NCBI GenBank assembly: GCA_021780315.1 | Contig: JAJXYY010000047.1 | Coordinates: 186,001-250,000 of the forward strand | Direction of reading: 5' to 3' | DNA length: 64,000 nt | Source: Acidobacteriota bacterium | Lineage (GTDB): Bacteria; Acidobacteriota; Terriglobia; Terriglobales; Acidobacteriaceae | Shown here: positions 1 to 7,483 of the stretch, piece after piece | Layout of the letters: each line of letters starts with the position of its first letter | Position numbering within the stretch: the first letter of the stretch is position 1 | Notes under the pieces: model-generated | The model's database searches: none | What the model was told of the DNA's origin: nothing | Seen by the model: the letters and a program-made list of their open reading frames with translations, nothing else | Position numbers and translations under genes: made by a program

Positions 1-9
1 AAAGGAAAC

Positions 10-228
10 ATGTCCCAGTACAAAGGCACAGTCAAGTGGTTCAACAACGCAAAAGGCTACGGCTTCTTAGGCCGAGAGGACGGTGCGGATGTCTTCGTCC
101 ACTACTCCTCCATCCAGTTGGAAGGCTACAAAAGCCTCAAAGAAGGTGACGAGGTAGAATTCGACGTCATCCAGGGCACCAAAGGCCCCCAGGCCGATCA
201 GGTCGCCCGCATCAAAGAAGCGCTATAA
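10..228 (+). CDS. Cold-shock domain protein (Csp family)
   Basis: This is a 72-residue single cold-shock domain, the usual size for CspA-type proteins. It should be a cytoplasmic RNA chaperone binding single-stranded nucleic acid. RNP1 is visible as KGYGFL (residues 15-20) and RNP2 as VFVHY (28-32), and an aromatic pair lies at W10/F11. The ATG is preceded at 4-nt spacing by AAAGGA, a good ribosome site. The promoter and any long leader, which often mediates cold control in this family, lie left of the window. The gene points the same way as the polymerase X gene, but 110 nt separate them, so co-transcription is uncertain. Family assignment is firm; which Csp paralogue it is cannot be said. 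Confidence 0.95.
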   Translation: MSQYKGTVKWFNNAKGYGFLGREDGADVFVHYSSIQLEGYKSLKEGDEVEFDVIQGTKGPQADQVARIKEAL

Positions 229-338
229 CCCGGCGCAGCACCTTCGCTCAATCCCCACACGTGCATCGCAGCCCCGCACGTTGCATACTGAGTCAGTAGT
301 CGATGCTTCCACCTCGACTGCTGGCTCTTCTCTCTTTT

Positions 339-2096
339 ATGGACAACCTCACCATCGCCCGACTCCTCGAAGAAACCGCCTCGCTCCTCGAGATCGATGC
401 CGCTGACCCCTTCCGCATCCGCTCCTACCACCGCGCCGCCGAAGCCATCCAGCAGCAAACCACCCAACTCGAAACCCTCGTCCACGACCCAAAGGCCCTC
501 CTCGCTATCCCCGGCATCGGCAAAGGCATGGCTACCAACGTCGTCGATCTCGTCACCACCGGCACCATGCCCATCCGGGCCGAACTCCTCGCAAAATACT
601 CCCCCACCCTCCTCGAACTCCTCAACCTCCCCGGAATGGGCCCCAAAACCGTAGCCCTAGTCTGGTCCGCCCTCGGTGTCACCGACATCGACTCCCTCGA
701 AGCCGCCGCCAAAGTCGGCCACCTCGACGACCTCCCCCGACTCGGTAAAAAATTCACCGACAAACTCCTCAAAGGTATCCAGGACTACCGCAGCAACTCC
801 TCCCGCTTCCGCATCGACCTCGCCGCCGAATACGCCGCCAAAATCTCCGCCCTCATCCACGCATTCCCCGGCATCGATCAGGTCACCCCCGCCGGCTCCC
901 TCCGCCGTGGCCGCGACACCGTCGGCGACCTCGACCTCCTCGTCACCGGCCCCGCCTGCGAACCCGCCATCGTCGCCGCCGCCGTCGAGCACGTCGCCAC
1001 CCTTCCCCTTATCCACAAACTCCTCGCCAAAGGCCAGAACAAAGTCGCCTTTACCCTCGAAAACAACCTCCAGGTCGACGTCCGCCTCCTCCCCCGCGCC
1101 AGCTACGGTGCCGCGCTTCAGTACTTCACCGGCTCCAAAATGCACAGCGTAGCCCTTCGCCAGCGCGCCCTCAAGCAAGGCCTCACCCTCAGCGAATACG
1201 CCCTCGCCCGCCTCGACGACAACTCCATCGTCGCCGCCAAATCCGAGGAGGATATCTACAACGCCCTCGGCCTCGACTACATCCCCCCCGAACTCCGCGA
1301 AAACTCCGGCGAGATCGAAGCCGCAGAATCTCACTCACTCCCCCACCTCATCACCCTCAAAGACATCCGCGGCGACCTCCACATGCACACCGACGCCACC
1401 GACGGACGCGACACCATCCGCCAGATGGCCCAGGCCGCCCTCGACCGCGGCCTCCACTACATCGCCATCACCGACCACTCCAAAGCCCTTGCCATGACCA
1501 ACGGCCTCGACGACCGCCGCGCCCTCGCCCACATCCAGCGCATCCGCGAAGTCGACGCCGAGTTCCAGCAGCAGCACGACGGCAAATTCCGCATCCTCCC
1601 CGGCATCGAAGTCGACATCCTCGCCGACGGCTCCCTCGACCTCGACGACTCCACCCTCGCCCAGATGGACATCGTCATCGCCAGCGTCCACTCCCACTTC
1701 AACCAGCCCCTGCAGGAGATGACCGACCGCGTCCTCCGCGCCATAGAGAACCCCCACGTCCGCATCCTCGGCCACCCCACCGGACGCCTCGTCCTCAAAC
1801 GCGAGCCCTTCGCCATCAACCTCGACACCGTCCTCCGCCGCGCCGCCCAGCTAGGCGTAGCCGTCGAGCACAACGCCCACCCCGCCCGCGCCGACCTCAA
1901 CGACCTCAACCTCCGCCTCGCCAAACAACTCGGCTGCAAGATCGTCGTCAACACCGACGCCCACTCCACCGAAGACCTCGACATAATGCGCTTCGGCATC
2001 ACCCAACTCCGCCGTGCCTGGCTCACCCCCCAGGACCTCCTCAATCACCATCCCACCGCCAAATCCCTCCTCACCCACCTCCGCCCCAAACCCTGA
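339..2096 (+). CDS. polX: DNA polymerase/3'-5' exonuclease PolX
   Basis: This 585-residue protein has the bacterial PolX architecture. It starts with an N-terminal Pol-beta-like helical domain carrying two helix-hairpin-helix motifs (IPGIGKG near 57-63, LPGMGPK near 97-103). The nucleotidyltransferase palm follows, with GSLRRG at 186-191 and the metal-binding Asp pair D197/D199. A C-terminal PHP domain carries DLHMH near 346-350 and ITDH near 377-380. In this family the polymerase fills short gaps during repair and the PHP domain gives Mn-dependent exonuclease activity. An in-frame ATG exists at 303, but homologues begin at the MDN-type N-terminus, so 339 is preferred. No clear Shine-Dalgarno precedes it. 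The sense strand is strongly C-rich like its plus-strand neighbours. Confidence 0.93.
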   Translation: MDNLTIARLLEETASLLEIDAADPFRIRSYHRAAEAIQQQTTQLETLVHDPKALLAIPGIGKGMATNVVDLVTTGTMPIRAELLAKYSPTLLELLNLPGMGPKTVALVWSALGVTDIDSLEAAAKVGHLDDLPRLGKKFTDKLLKGIQDYRSNSSRFRIDLAAEYAAKISALIHAFPGIDQVTPAGSLRRGRDTVGDLDLLVTGPACEPAIVAAAVEHVATLPLIHKLLAKGQNKVAFTLENNLQVDVRLLPRASYGAALQYFTGSKMHSVALRQRALKQGLTLSEYALARLDDNSIVAAKSEEDIYNALGLDYIPPELRENSGEIEAAESHSLPHLITLKDIRGDLHMHTDATDGRDTIRQMAQAALDRGLHYIAITDHSKALAMTNGLDDRRALAHIQRIREVDAEFQQQHDGKFRILPGIEVDILADGSLDLDDSTLAQMDIVIASVHSHFNQPLQEMTDRVLRAIENPHVRILGHPTGRLVLKREPFAINLDTVLRRAAQLGVAVEHNAHPARADLNDLNLRLAKQLGCKIVVNTDAHSTEDLDIMRFGITQLRRAWLTPQDLLNHHPTAKSLLTHLRPKP

Positions 2097-2150
2097 ACCC
2101 CACCACCCAAACCCACCTGCCAAACGTCTTACTCCCAGAGGACCAACGCC

Positions 2151-2990
2151 ATGCTGTCTACTATCCTCCCTCCCTGCCGCAAACCCAGCCCCAGCCTCCT
2201 TCTTCTCCTCCTCGTCCTCGCATGCCTCCCGCTTCATGCTCAGCAGCACCAGAAACTCTCCCCCGCCACCACCCTTACCCCCATCCCTCCCGGCCTAACC
2301 CTCCCCATCCAGATCAGCCATGCGCTCCACGCCGGCTCCACCAAACCCGGGACCCCCATCACCGCCACCACCACCCAGCGCATCCCACTCGCCAACCACC
2401 TTTACCTCCACCACGGAGCGCGCGTCCTCGGCACCGTCATCGCCTCCAACCCCGCTGACCCCCGCACCGCCCAGCCCGCCTCCCTCACCCTCCGCTTCAC
2501 CACCCTCCGCTATAAAAATCAGACCGTCCCCATCACCGCCCGCATCCTCGCCATCGCCAACTTCACCCAGGTCGACGACACCCGCCTCCCCGCCAACGGA
2601 GCCACCGACCGCGGCAACTCCAACCCCGCCAGTTGGACCACTCAGCAAATCGGTCAGGACGAGGTCTACCGCTCCGGATGGGTCGGCCCCGTCTTCAACG
2701 CCACCTCCCACCGCGTAGGCTTTGCCGACTACTCCGGCGTCTACGCCGACCCTCCCCCAAACGCCACCGGAAACGCGGCCATCCCCCGCGCCATGGGCGT
2801 CTTCTCCACCACCGCACACGGCCTCTACGGATTCGAGGACGGTGCCGCCATTCAATCCACCCTGCCCGACACCACCATTACCTCTCCCCACTCCCTCGTC
2901 CTCCGCGACGGCGACCATCTCCTCCTCGAAGTCCTCCCAAACCCCGCATCCCCCTCCAATTCCTCCAGCCAATCCCCACAATCGCGCTAA
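2151..2990 (+). CDS. Secreted protein of unknown function
   Basis: This is a 279-residue protein I do not recognise as a named family. A signal peptide is clear: basic residues near 10-12, a Leu-rich core at about 15-26, and a cleavage-like ALHAQ-type end near 30. The mature part is Thr/Pro-rich and predicted beta. A section near residues 60-110 (a G-T-P-I-x-A stretch, then a hydrophobic strand, then G-A-R-V-L-G-T-V) loosely resembles the beta-barrel of VirB10/TrbI proteins, but no secretion genes are nearby. The C-terminus is Ser/Pro/Asn-rich and looks disordered. AGAGGA lies 8 nt before the ATG. It stops 9 nt before ctaB, although ctaB seems to have its own promoter. Extracytoplasmic location is likely; function is unknown. 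Confidence 0.75.
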   Translation: MLSTILPPCRKPSPSLLLLLLVLACLPLHAQQHQKLSPATTLTPIPPGLTLPIQISHALHAGSTKPGTPITATTTQRIPLANHLYLHHGARVLGTVIASNPADPRTAQPASLTLRFTTLRYKNQTVPITARILAIANFTQVDDTRLPANGATDRGNSNPASWTTQQIGQDEVYRSGWVGPVFNATSHRVGFADYSGVYADPPPNATGNAAIPRAMGVFSTTAHGLYGFEDGAAIQSTLPDTTITSPHSLVLRDGDHLLLEVLPNPASPSNSSSQSPQSR

Positions 2991-2993
2991 ACT
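2988..2993 (+). promoter_or_regulatory. -10-like TAAACT, 6 nt before the ctaB start
   Basis: TAAACT is followed by exactly six bases and then the GTG of ctaB. This spacing would put transcription start at or next to the start codon, giving a leaderless message. The hexamer overlaps the stop of the preceding gene. The same arrangement recurs at eight other genes in the window. No convincing -35 box is visible. Confidence 0.45.
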
Positions 2994-2999
2994 AATTCT

Positions 3000-3980
3000 G
3001 TGGCCACTTCCGCGACAACCGATCCCCTCCTCGCGCCAGCCACCGCCGTGACTGCCACCACTGCCGTCACGCCCTCCCTCCTCGCCGACTACGCCACCCT
3101 CTTCAAAGTCCGCGTCACCCTCATGATCGTCATCACCACCGCCGCAGGCTTCTATCTCGGCTCACTCCGCAGCGGTATCAGCCCCTTCCAGCCCGGACTC
3201 GTCTACACCCTCCTCGGCATCGCCATCGTCTCAGGAGGTGCCAGCGCACTCAACCAGGCTCTCGAGCGCCGCCCCGACAGCCTCATGCGCCGCACCTTCA
3301 ATCGCCCCATGGCTACCGGCAGAATCTCCCTCGCCCATGGCCTCATCGTAGGCTTCGCCGCCATCATCCTCGGCTCACTCTTCCTCGCCTACACCACCAA
3401 CCTCCTCACCGGGACCCTCACCCTCCTCACCGCCATCGCCTACGTCTCCATCTACACCCCGCTCAAGCACGTCACCACCGTCAACACCTTCGTGGGAGCC
3501 TTCCCCGGAGCACTCCCACCCCTCATCGGCTGGACCGCCGCCCGCGGCCTCATCGAGTGGCCAGGAGTCGCCCTCTTCGCCATCCTCTTCGTCTGGCAGT
3601 TCCCCCACTTCATGGCCATCGGCTGGATGCACCGCCACGACTACGCCCGCGCCAGCATCCGCCTCACCGCCACCCTCCCCAACATCACCTGGGCCGCACG
3701 CTCCACCGTCGCCCAGGCCCTCTTTTACGCCATACTTATGATCCCCGTCAGCCTCTGGCCAGCCGCGCTCCATACCACCGGAACACTCTACGCTGTCGCA
3801 GCCGCCATCCTCGGCCTCGGCTACCTCGTCTACACCATCCGCTTCGCCCGCATCACGCGCAATCCCGACTCGGAACTCTCCCGCCAATACGCCCGCGACC
3901 TCCTCCGCGCCTCAATCATTTACTTGCCACTTCTCCTCGCCGCCATGATGCTCGACGCCAAAGGACGCCTGCTCTTCTAA
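3000..3980 (+). CDS. ctaB: Protoheme IX farnesyltransferase (heme O synthase)
   Basis: This 326-residue polytopic membrane enzyme belongs to the UbiA prenyltransferase family. It transfers a farnesyl group to heme b, giving heme o for terminal oxidases. The first polyprenyl-binding motif is visible as N-x5-D-x2-M-x-R-T-x2-R-P (from NQALERR to NRP, about residues 81-103), and the conserved YTPLKH...GALPPLIGW loop follows. Length suits the family. The start is GTG at 3000 with no Shine-Dalgarno but a TAAACT box six bases upstream. The DUF420 membrane protein follows 11 nt after the stop, a pairing often found in cytochrome oxidase assembly loci, although no oxidase subunits are present here. 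Confidence 0.95.
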   Translation: MATSATTDPLLAPATAVTATTAVTPSLLADYATLFKVRVTLMIVITTAAGFYLGSLRSGISPFQPGLVYTLLGIAIVSGGASALNQALERRPDSLMRRTFNRPMATGRISLAHGLIVGFAAIILGSLFLAYTTNLLTGTLTLLTAIAYVSIYTPLKHVTTVNTFVGAFPGALPPLIGWTAARGLIEWPGVALFAILFVWQFPHFMAIGWMHRHDYARASIRLTATLPNITWAARSTVAQALFYAILMIPVSLWPAALHTTGTLYAVAAAILGLGYLVYTIRFARITRNPDSELSRQYARDLLRASIIYLPLLLAAMMLDAKGRLLF

Positions 3981-3991
3981 CCCCTTCGCCT

Positions 3992-4573
3992 ATGATGAAA
4001 GATCCCCTCAGCAGCCCGCTTCTCAAGCCTCTCCCCCCGGTCAACACCCTCCGTACGCCTCCCCGCGTCATCCTCGGCATCATCGCCGCCTCCGCAGCCG
4101 CCAGCGCTCTCATCTGCTACCTCGTCTACTTCCACGCCCCCGTCGACGTCGCCGGTACCCACCTCCACTCCCTGCCCCTCCTCAATGCCTTCCTCAACGC
4201 CTTCGCGGCCTTCGCCCTGCTCGAAGGCTTCCGGCTCATCAAAGACCGCCGCATGAAGCTCCACCGGGCCTTCATGGTCCTCGCCTTCTTCTTCTCTTCC
4301 ATCTTCCTCGTCTCCTACCTCACCAACTACACCCTCCACGGCGAAACCCACTTCGACCGCCTCAGCCCCTGGTGGCCCTTCTACTGGAAGCTCCTCCTCT
4401 CCCACGTCCTGCTCTCCATCATCGCCCTGCCCATGATCCTCATCACCTTCTTCCTCTCCCTCACCGGCCGCTTCCCCACCCACAAGAAACTCGCCCGCTA
4501 CACCTTCCCCATCTGGCTCTACGTCTCCATCACCGGAGTCATCGTCTACATCATGCAAGCCACACTCCGCTAA
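3992..4573 (+). CDS. DUF420 membrane protein (CtaM/YozB-like)
   Basis: This is a 193-residue protein with about five predicted membrane helices and conserved His residues near the membrane borders (HSLPLLNAFLN, MKLHRAFM, LLLSHVLLS, HKKLARYTFPIW). These features match the DUF420 family, whose Gram-positive member CtaM (YozB) is needed for heme-containing oxidase maturation. The gene starts 11 nt after ctaB and is probably translated with it. The longer upstream frame, opening near 3557, is an antisense-rich artefact of ctaB; the hydrophobic protein begins at the two Met codons at 3992. A role in heme A/O insertion or cytochrome oxidase assembly is an inference from family and neighbour. Confidence 0.88.
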   Translation: MMKDPLSSPLLKPLPPVNTLRTPPRVILGIIAASAAASALICYLVYFHAPVDVAGTHLHSLPLLNAFLNAFAAFALLEGFRLIKDRRMKLHRAFMVLAFFFSSIFLVSYLTNYTLHGETHFDRLSPWWPFYWKLLLSHVLLSIIALPMILITFFLSLTGRFPTHKKLARYTFPIWLYVSITGVIVYIMQATLR

Positions 4574-4672
4574 CGCCTCCTGGCTCCACGTCCTCCACCA
4601 ACGGCGTCGAGCTAACACCCAGCAGCCTCCACCCAGCAAGACACCAGCACCCGAGGTTCCTCGCACTTCCCG

Positions 4673-4924
4673 ATGCCAGCCCTTCAGCAAGACACCCGAA
4701 CCCTCCTCCGCACCGGCATCGCCATCTTCGGCACCGGAATCCTCGCCTCCCTGCTCATGCTCACCATCCTGGGCGGAGTTGGCCGTCAGGGTCCCCACAC
4801 CAACTACGGCTGGCTGGCCCTCATGATCGCCATGGGCTGCCTCCCCACCGGATTCCTCACCCTCAGCCTCGCCATCCTAAAAGTTATCGGCGACCTCCGC
4901 CGCGAGCACTCCTCCAAATCTTGA
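4673..4924 (+). CDS. Small two-helix membrane protein, unknown
   Basis: This is an 83-residue hypothetical protein. It has a short polar N-terminus, two hydrophobic segments (about residues 14-34 and 46-70) joined by a Gly/Asn/Tyr loop, and a basic tail with R-R-E. That predicts a two-span inner-membrane protein with both ends in the cytoplasm. It lies 99 nt after the DUF420 gene on the same strand and could be a third member of that unit, perhaps a small oxidase-assembly factor, but nothing in the sequence proves this. No Shine-Dalgarno is evident, so the start is uncertain. Its composition and C-rich sense strand match neighbouring real genes. Confidence 0.6.
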   Translation: MPALQQDTRTLLRTGIAIFGTGILASLLMLTILGGVGRQGPHTNYGWLALMIAMGCLPTGFLTLSLAILKVIGDLRREHSSKS

Positions 4925-5054
4925 ACAACCGCCACCACAACGCAAATCTCCCCGAACCACTAATTCCCCTCTTCCCCAAAGCCCCAAACCAAACCTCGTC
5001 AAAGCCCGGCTACCCATCCGTCACCAATGCCCTGACTCCTATCCGTCACTAAAG

Positions 5055-5100
5055 CCCGGGTGCCCCATACATACCGCAGCACCATCGCGGGATGTGTGGG
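5055..5100. repeat. Intergenic palindromic element, GGGTGCCCCA family
   Basis: The left arm starts GGGTGCCCCA, and arms 5064-5077 and 5087-5100 pair over 14 positions with one G-T and one A-G exception around a 9-nt loop. The same leader and hairpin layout occurs inside coding sequence at 15577-15620 and 30464-30508, with a degraded copy at 8730-8761. Position between genes, 255 nt before ssb, allows it to act as an RNA hairpin, but no function is shown. Confidence 0.7.
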
Positions 5101-5170
5101 AATGTAAAAACCCCAAGCCGCCGCCTTCGTCCTTGCCCTTTGCCCTTGCCCTTACTTTTGCTTTGTTAGT

Positions 5171-5265
5171 TGTCATCCTTCGCGAAGCGGAGGATCTGCT
5201 GTTGCCCTTGTCTTTGCCGTTGTACTTGCTTAGCTACTTCTCATCCTTCACAAAGCGCAGAACCC
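5171..5265. repeat. REP-like hairpin repeat (one good and one degraded copy)
   Basis: The unit TGTCATCCTTCGCGAAGCGG followed by AGGAT forms a 9-bp hairpin (5175-5195) with one wobble pair and a 3-nt loop. A decayed copy starts near 5241. Both sit in C/T-rich sequence of TTGCCN-type short repeats (5120-5170 and 5200-5225). Four more units form the array at 27612-28046. This repeat and the palindromic element at 5055 account for most of the 430-nt gap between 4924 and ssb. I see no gene there; the frame opening at 5094 is only an open frame through repeats. Confidence 0.8.
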
Positions 5266-5354
5266 GCCCTTCCCAACCCAGCCCCAAACACCCCACAACC
5301 CATCTTCTGCTATCCTCAACCTTCAAAACCCGTAGCAAAAACTGGAGCATCCCC

Positions 5355-5816
5355 ATGGCAAAAGGCGTCAATAAAGTCCTCCTCCTCGGCAACGTCGGCA
5401 AAGACCCCGAGATCCGCGCAACCGCAGGCGGAACACAAGTAGCCAGCTTCACCCTCGCCACCGCAGACCGTCAAAAAGACGCTCAGGGAAACTGGGCCGA
5501 CAAGACCGAGTGGCACAATCTCGTCGCCTTCAACCGCACCGCAGAGATCGTCCGCGACTACGTCAAAAAAGGCACTCAGCTCTACATCGAAGGCAAAATC
5601 CAGACCCGCTCCTGGGACGACAAGGAGTCCGGTCAAAAGAAATACCGCACCGAGATCCTCGTCAATGAACTCACCCTCCTCGGCGGTGGCGCAGGCCGCA
5701 GCGAGGCCGGTAGCACCACCTCCTACGCCAAGTCCAACACCGCCAGCTACGCCGCCACCCCGGCCGCCCAGCCCGACTACGACACCGGCATCACCGACGA
5801 CGACATTCCCTTCTAA
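5355..5816 (+). CDS. ssb: Single-stranded DNA-binding protein
   Basis: This 153-residue SSB coats single-stranded DNA in replication and repair. It has an N-terminal OB fold (about residues 1-105) with the typical K-V-x-L-L-G-N-V-G-K-D-P-E and W-x-N-L-V-x-F segments. A Gly/Ser/Ala/Thr-rich linker follows, then the acidic C-terminal tip DDDIPF used for partner docking. An open frame extends upstream to 5094 but runs through repeat DNA, and the family always starts at M-A-x-G-V-N-K-type sequence, so ATG 5355 is chosen. A TATCCT box about 40 nt upstream, near 5312, may be its promoter. The gene stands alone here, away from rpsF/rpsR. Confidence 0.95.
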   Translation: MAKGVNKVLLLGNVGKDPEIRATAGGTQVASFTLATADRQKDAQGNWADKTEWHNLVAFNRTAEIVRDYVKKGTQLYIEGKIQTRSWDDKESGQKKYRTEILVNELTLLGGGAGRSEAGSTTSYAKSNTASYAATPAAQPDYDTGITDDDIPF

Positions 5817-5943
5817 CCAGGCAGCCGGGGGATGGCCCACATAGCCCCCTTGACAAACGTCATCCCCCGCCGCCGCCTCATCCCGTCACCTCACCCCTCA
5901 ACACCCGCCTAAGCCAACTCAAGTCCACCCTCATCTCCTTTCC

Positions 5944-5989
5944 TTCGAAGACTTTGCACCAATTGTGACGGGGTGGGGGGGTATCCCCG
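5944..5989. repeat. Dispersed intergenic repeat TTCGAAGACTTTGCACCAA
   Basis: The 19-mer TTCGAAGACTTTGCACCAA (5944-5962) occurs again at 42879-42897. In both places a G/C-run palindrome follows: GGGGGGGTATCCCC here and CCCCCGGGGG at 42904-42913. Both copies are intergenic and lie upstream of a plus-strand gene (cyaY; acetamidase). No function can be read from it. Confidence 0.6.
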
Positions 5990-6013
5990 ATCCACCTGCC
6001 AACCCAACTCCGC

Positions 6014-6019
6014 TACACT
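6014..6019 (+). promoter_or_regulatory. -10-like TACACT, 6 nt before the cyaY start
   Basis: TACACT, then AAAGTC, then ATG. The spacing matches the leaderless pattern seen at ctaB, the B12-domain gene, the S1/P1 nuclease gene and others. No Shine-Dalgarno precedes this ATG, which fits a leaderless message. Confidence 0.45.
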
Positions 6020-6025
6020 AAAGTC

Positions 6026-6364
6026 ATGATCGACGAAGCCACCTTCCGCCGCGAATCCGACGCGGCCCTCGAAGCCCTCAAGCAGTCCCTCATCGCCGCC
6101 GAAGCCACCTACGGAACCTTCGAGTTCGAAGACAACAATGGCGTCATGAACATCATCTTCGAGGATGGCTCCAGCAAGTTCGTCATCACCCCCAACACCC
6201 CCATCCGACAAATCTGGATCTCCGCTCAGGCCACCAGCTACAAGCTGGAGTGGTCCCCGGAAGCCCTCGCCTTCATCCTCGCCAAAACTGGTGAGCCCCT
6301 CAAGCCCCTCACCCAGCGCCTCCTCCAGGAGCATCTCAGCGATCCCACCATCTCCCTCCCATAG
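6026..6364 (+). CDS. cyaY: Frataxin-like iron donor protein
   Basis: This is a 112-residue protein of CyaY/frataxin type. It has an N-terminal acidic helix (M-I-D-E-x-x-F...D-A-A-L-E-A-L), then beta strands containing F-E-F-E-D-N-N-G-V-M-N-I-I-F-E-D-G and the family signature region Q-I-W-I-S-A. Proteins of this fold bind iron and modulate the IscS/IscU iron-sulfur machinery. Compared with E. coli CyaY (106 residues) the length is normal. No isc/suf genes are adjacent. The start is supported by a promoter-like TACACT six bases upstream rather than by a ribosome site. A repeat (5944-5989) precedes it. Family call is good; regulatory role is inferred. Confidence 0.85.
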   Translation: MIDEATFRRESDAALEALKQSLIAAEATYGTFEFEDNNGVMNIIFEDGSSKFVITPNTPIRQIWISAQATSYKLEWSPEALAFILAKTGEPLKPLTQRLLQEHLSDPTISLP

Positions 6365-6580
6365 CCCTCCCGATTCCATCCCAAAGTCACCAGCTCCAGT
6401 CCCAAAACTGCACAAAAGTTACCCAAACCGTGTAATTTTTATCCCATTCCGGCACATTTGCCCGTAATCTATCCCCACTGGGTGTTTCCACCTGCTCCCA
6501 GCGCTGCCGCATCTGCTACCAGCCTGTCAGGAACAAAACCACCGCTACTGCCCTCTCTGCGGGGGGAGGGGGACTAAAAA

Positions 6581-7459
6581 ATGCAAACGCCACTCTCTGT
6601 CGCCATCATCACCCGAGACGAAGAAGCCAATCTCGCACGAACCCTCAACAGCGTACGCTTCGCCGACGAGGTCATCGTCCTGGACTCCGGGTCCACCGAC
6701 AAAACCCTCGAAATCGCCGCCTCCTTCCCCAACGTCAAGATCTTCTCCGAACCCTGGAAAGGCTTCTCCGCACAGAAAAACTCCGCCATCGAGAAGTGCT
6801 CCTCCCAGTGGGTCCTCTCCCTCGACGCCGATGAAGAACTCTCCCCCGAACTCCAGATCGAGATCCGCACCCTCTTCACCGCCGACCCGCCAGCCGACGC
6901 CTACCTCCTCCGCCGACGCAATCTCTTCCTCAACCGCTGGGTTCGCCACGGCGGCTTCTATCCCGACCCCAAGCTCCGCATCTTCCGCCGCCACGCCGCC
7001 AACTTCGCCCCCGGCGCACGCTTCTCCGAGCGGCCAGTCCACGAGACCATCGCCGTCCACGGCAAGATCGAGACCCTCGCCCACGACCTCATCCACCACG
7101 CCTATCCCGACCTCGCCAACTACCTCGAGCACATGGACCGCTACAGCACCCTCGGCGCCGAACTCCTCGTCACCAAGGGCCGCACCAGCCGCTCAGCCAC
7201 CGCCTTCTACTGGAATGTCCTGGTCGTCCCCCAACTCACCTTCCTCTGGAACTACCTCGCCCGCCTCGGCTTCCTCGATGGCCGCGAAGGGCTCCTCCTC
7301 CACCTCTACCACTCCGCCTACGTCAGTTGGAAGTACGCCAAGGCCTGGGAGACCATACAGCGACCCCGCCCTTTCTTCCAGCCCCGCGACCTCTCCGGAA
7401 CCCGCCCGGCACATCGCTCCGCTCCCCAGCCAGCCCCCACCAGCCCCATCCAAAGCTGA
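6581..7459 (+). CDS. Family 2 glycosyltransferase (WaaE/KdtX-like)
   Basis: This 292-residue cytoplasmic or membrane-associated glycosyltransferase has a GT-A fold. The nucleotide-sugar site shows LDSGSTD (34-40), and the metal-binding DAD is at 82-84 within LSLDADEEL. The N-terminal V-A-I-I-T-R-D-E-E-A-N-L opening and the R-H-G-G-F-Y-P-D-x-K-L-R segment are typical of the WaaE/KdtX subgroup that adds glucose to the LPS inner core. The C-terminal third is hydrophobic (VVPQLTFLWNYLARLGF), which suggests membrane contact. A GGGGGGAGGGGG stretch is the likely ribosome site. It stands alone between cyaY and the metalloprotease, so the acceptor, probably LPS or another surface glycan, is inferred. 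Confidence 0.87.
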   Translation: MQTPLSVAIITRDEEANLARTLNSVRFADEVIVLDSGSTDKTLEIAASFPNVKIFSEPWKGFSAQKNSAIEKCSSQWVLSLDADEELSPELQIEIRTLFTADPPADAYLLRRRNLFLNRWVRHGGFYPDPKLRIFRRHAANFAPGARFSERPVHETIAVHGKIETLAHDLIHHAYPDLANYLEHMDRYSTLGAELLVTKGRTSRSATAFYWNVLVVPQLTFLWNYLARLGFLDGREGLLLHLYHSAYVSWKYAKAWETIQRPRPFFQPRDLSGTRPAHRSAPQPAPTSPIQS

Positions 7460-7483
7460 TCCCCAGGCATGGTATAAATCGCC

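Noticed and set aside
657..1334. Long minus-strand open frame antisense to polX, and many like it across the window
   Set aside because: These come from C-rich plus-strand codons read backwards. Their products are Gly/Asp/Glu/Val- or Arg/Pro/Ser-rich, lack family motifs and overlap certain genes.
5094..5354. N-terminal extension of ssb
   Set aside because: It runs through hairpin repeats, and the SSB family starts at the later ATG.
6495..6570. Zinc-ribbon-like C-R-I-C and C-P-L-C-G peptides before the glycosyltransferase
   Set aside because: The two Cys pairs are in different frames and no start precedes them. It may be a remnant of a zinc-ribbon gene, but it is too short to claim.
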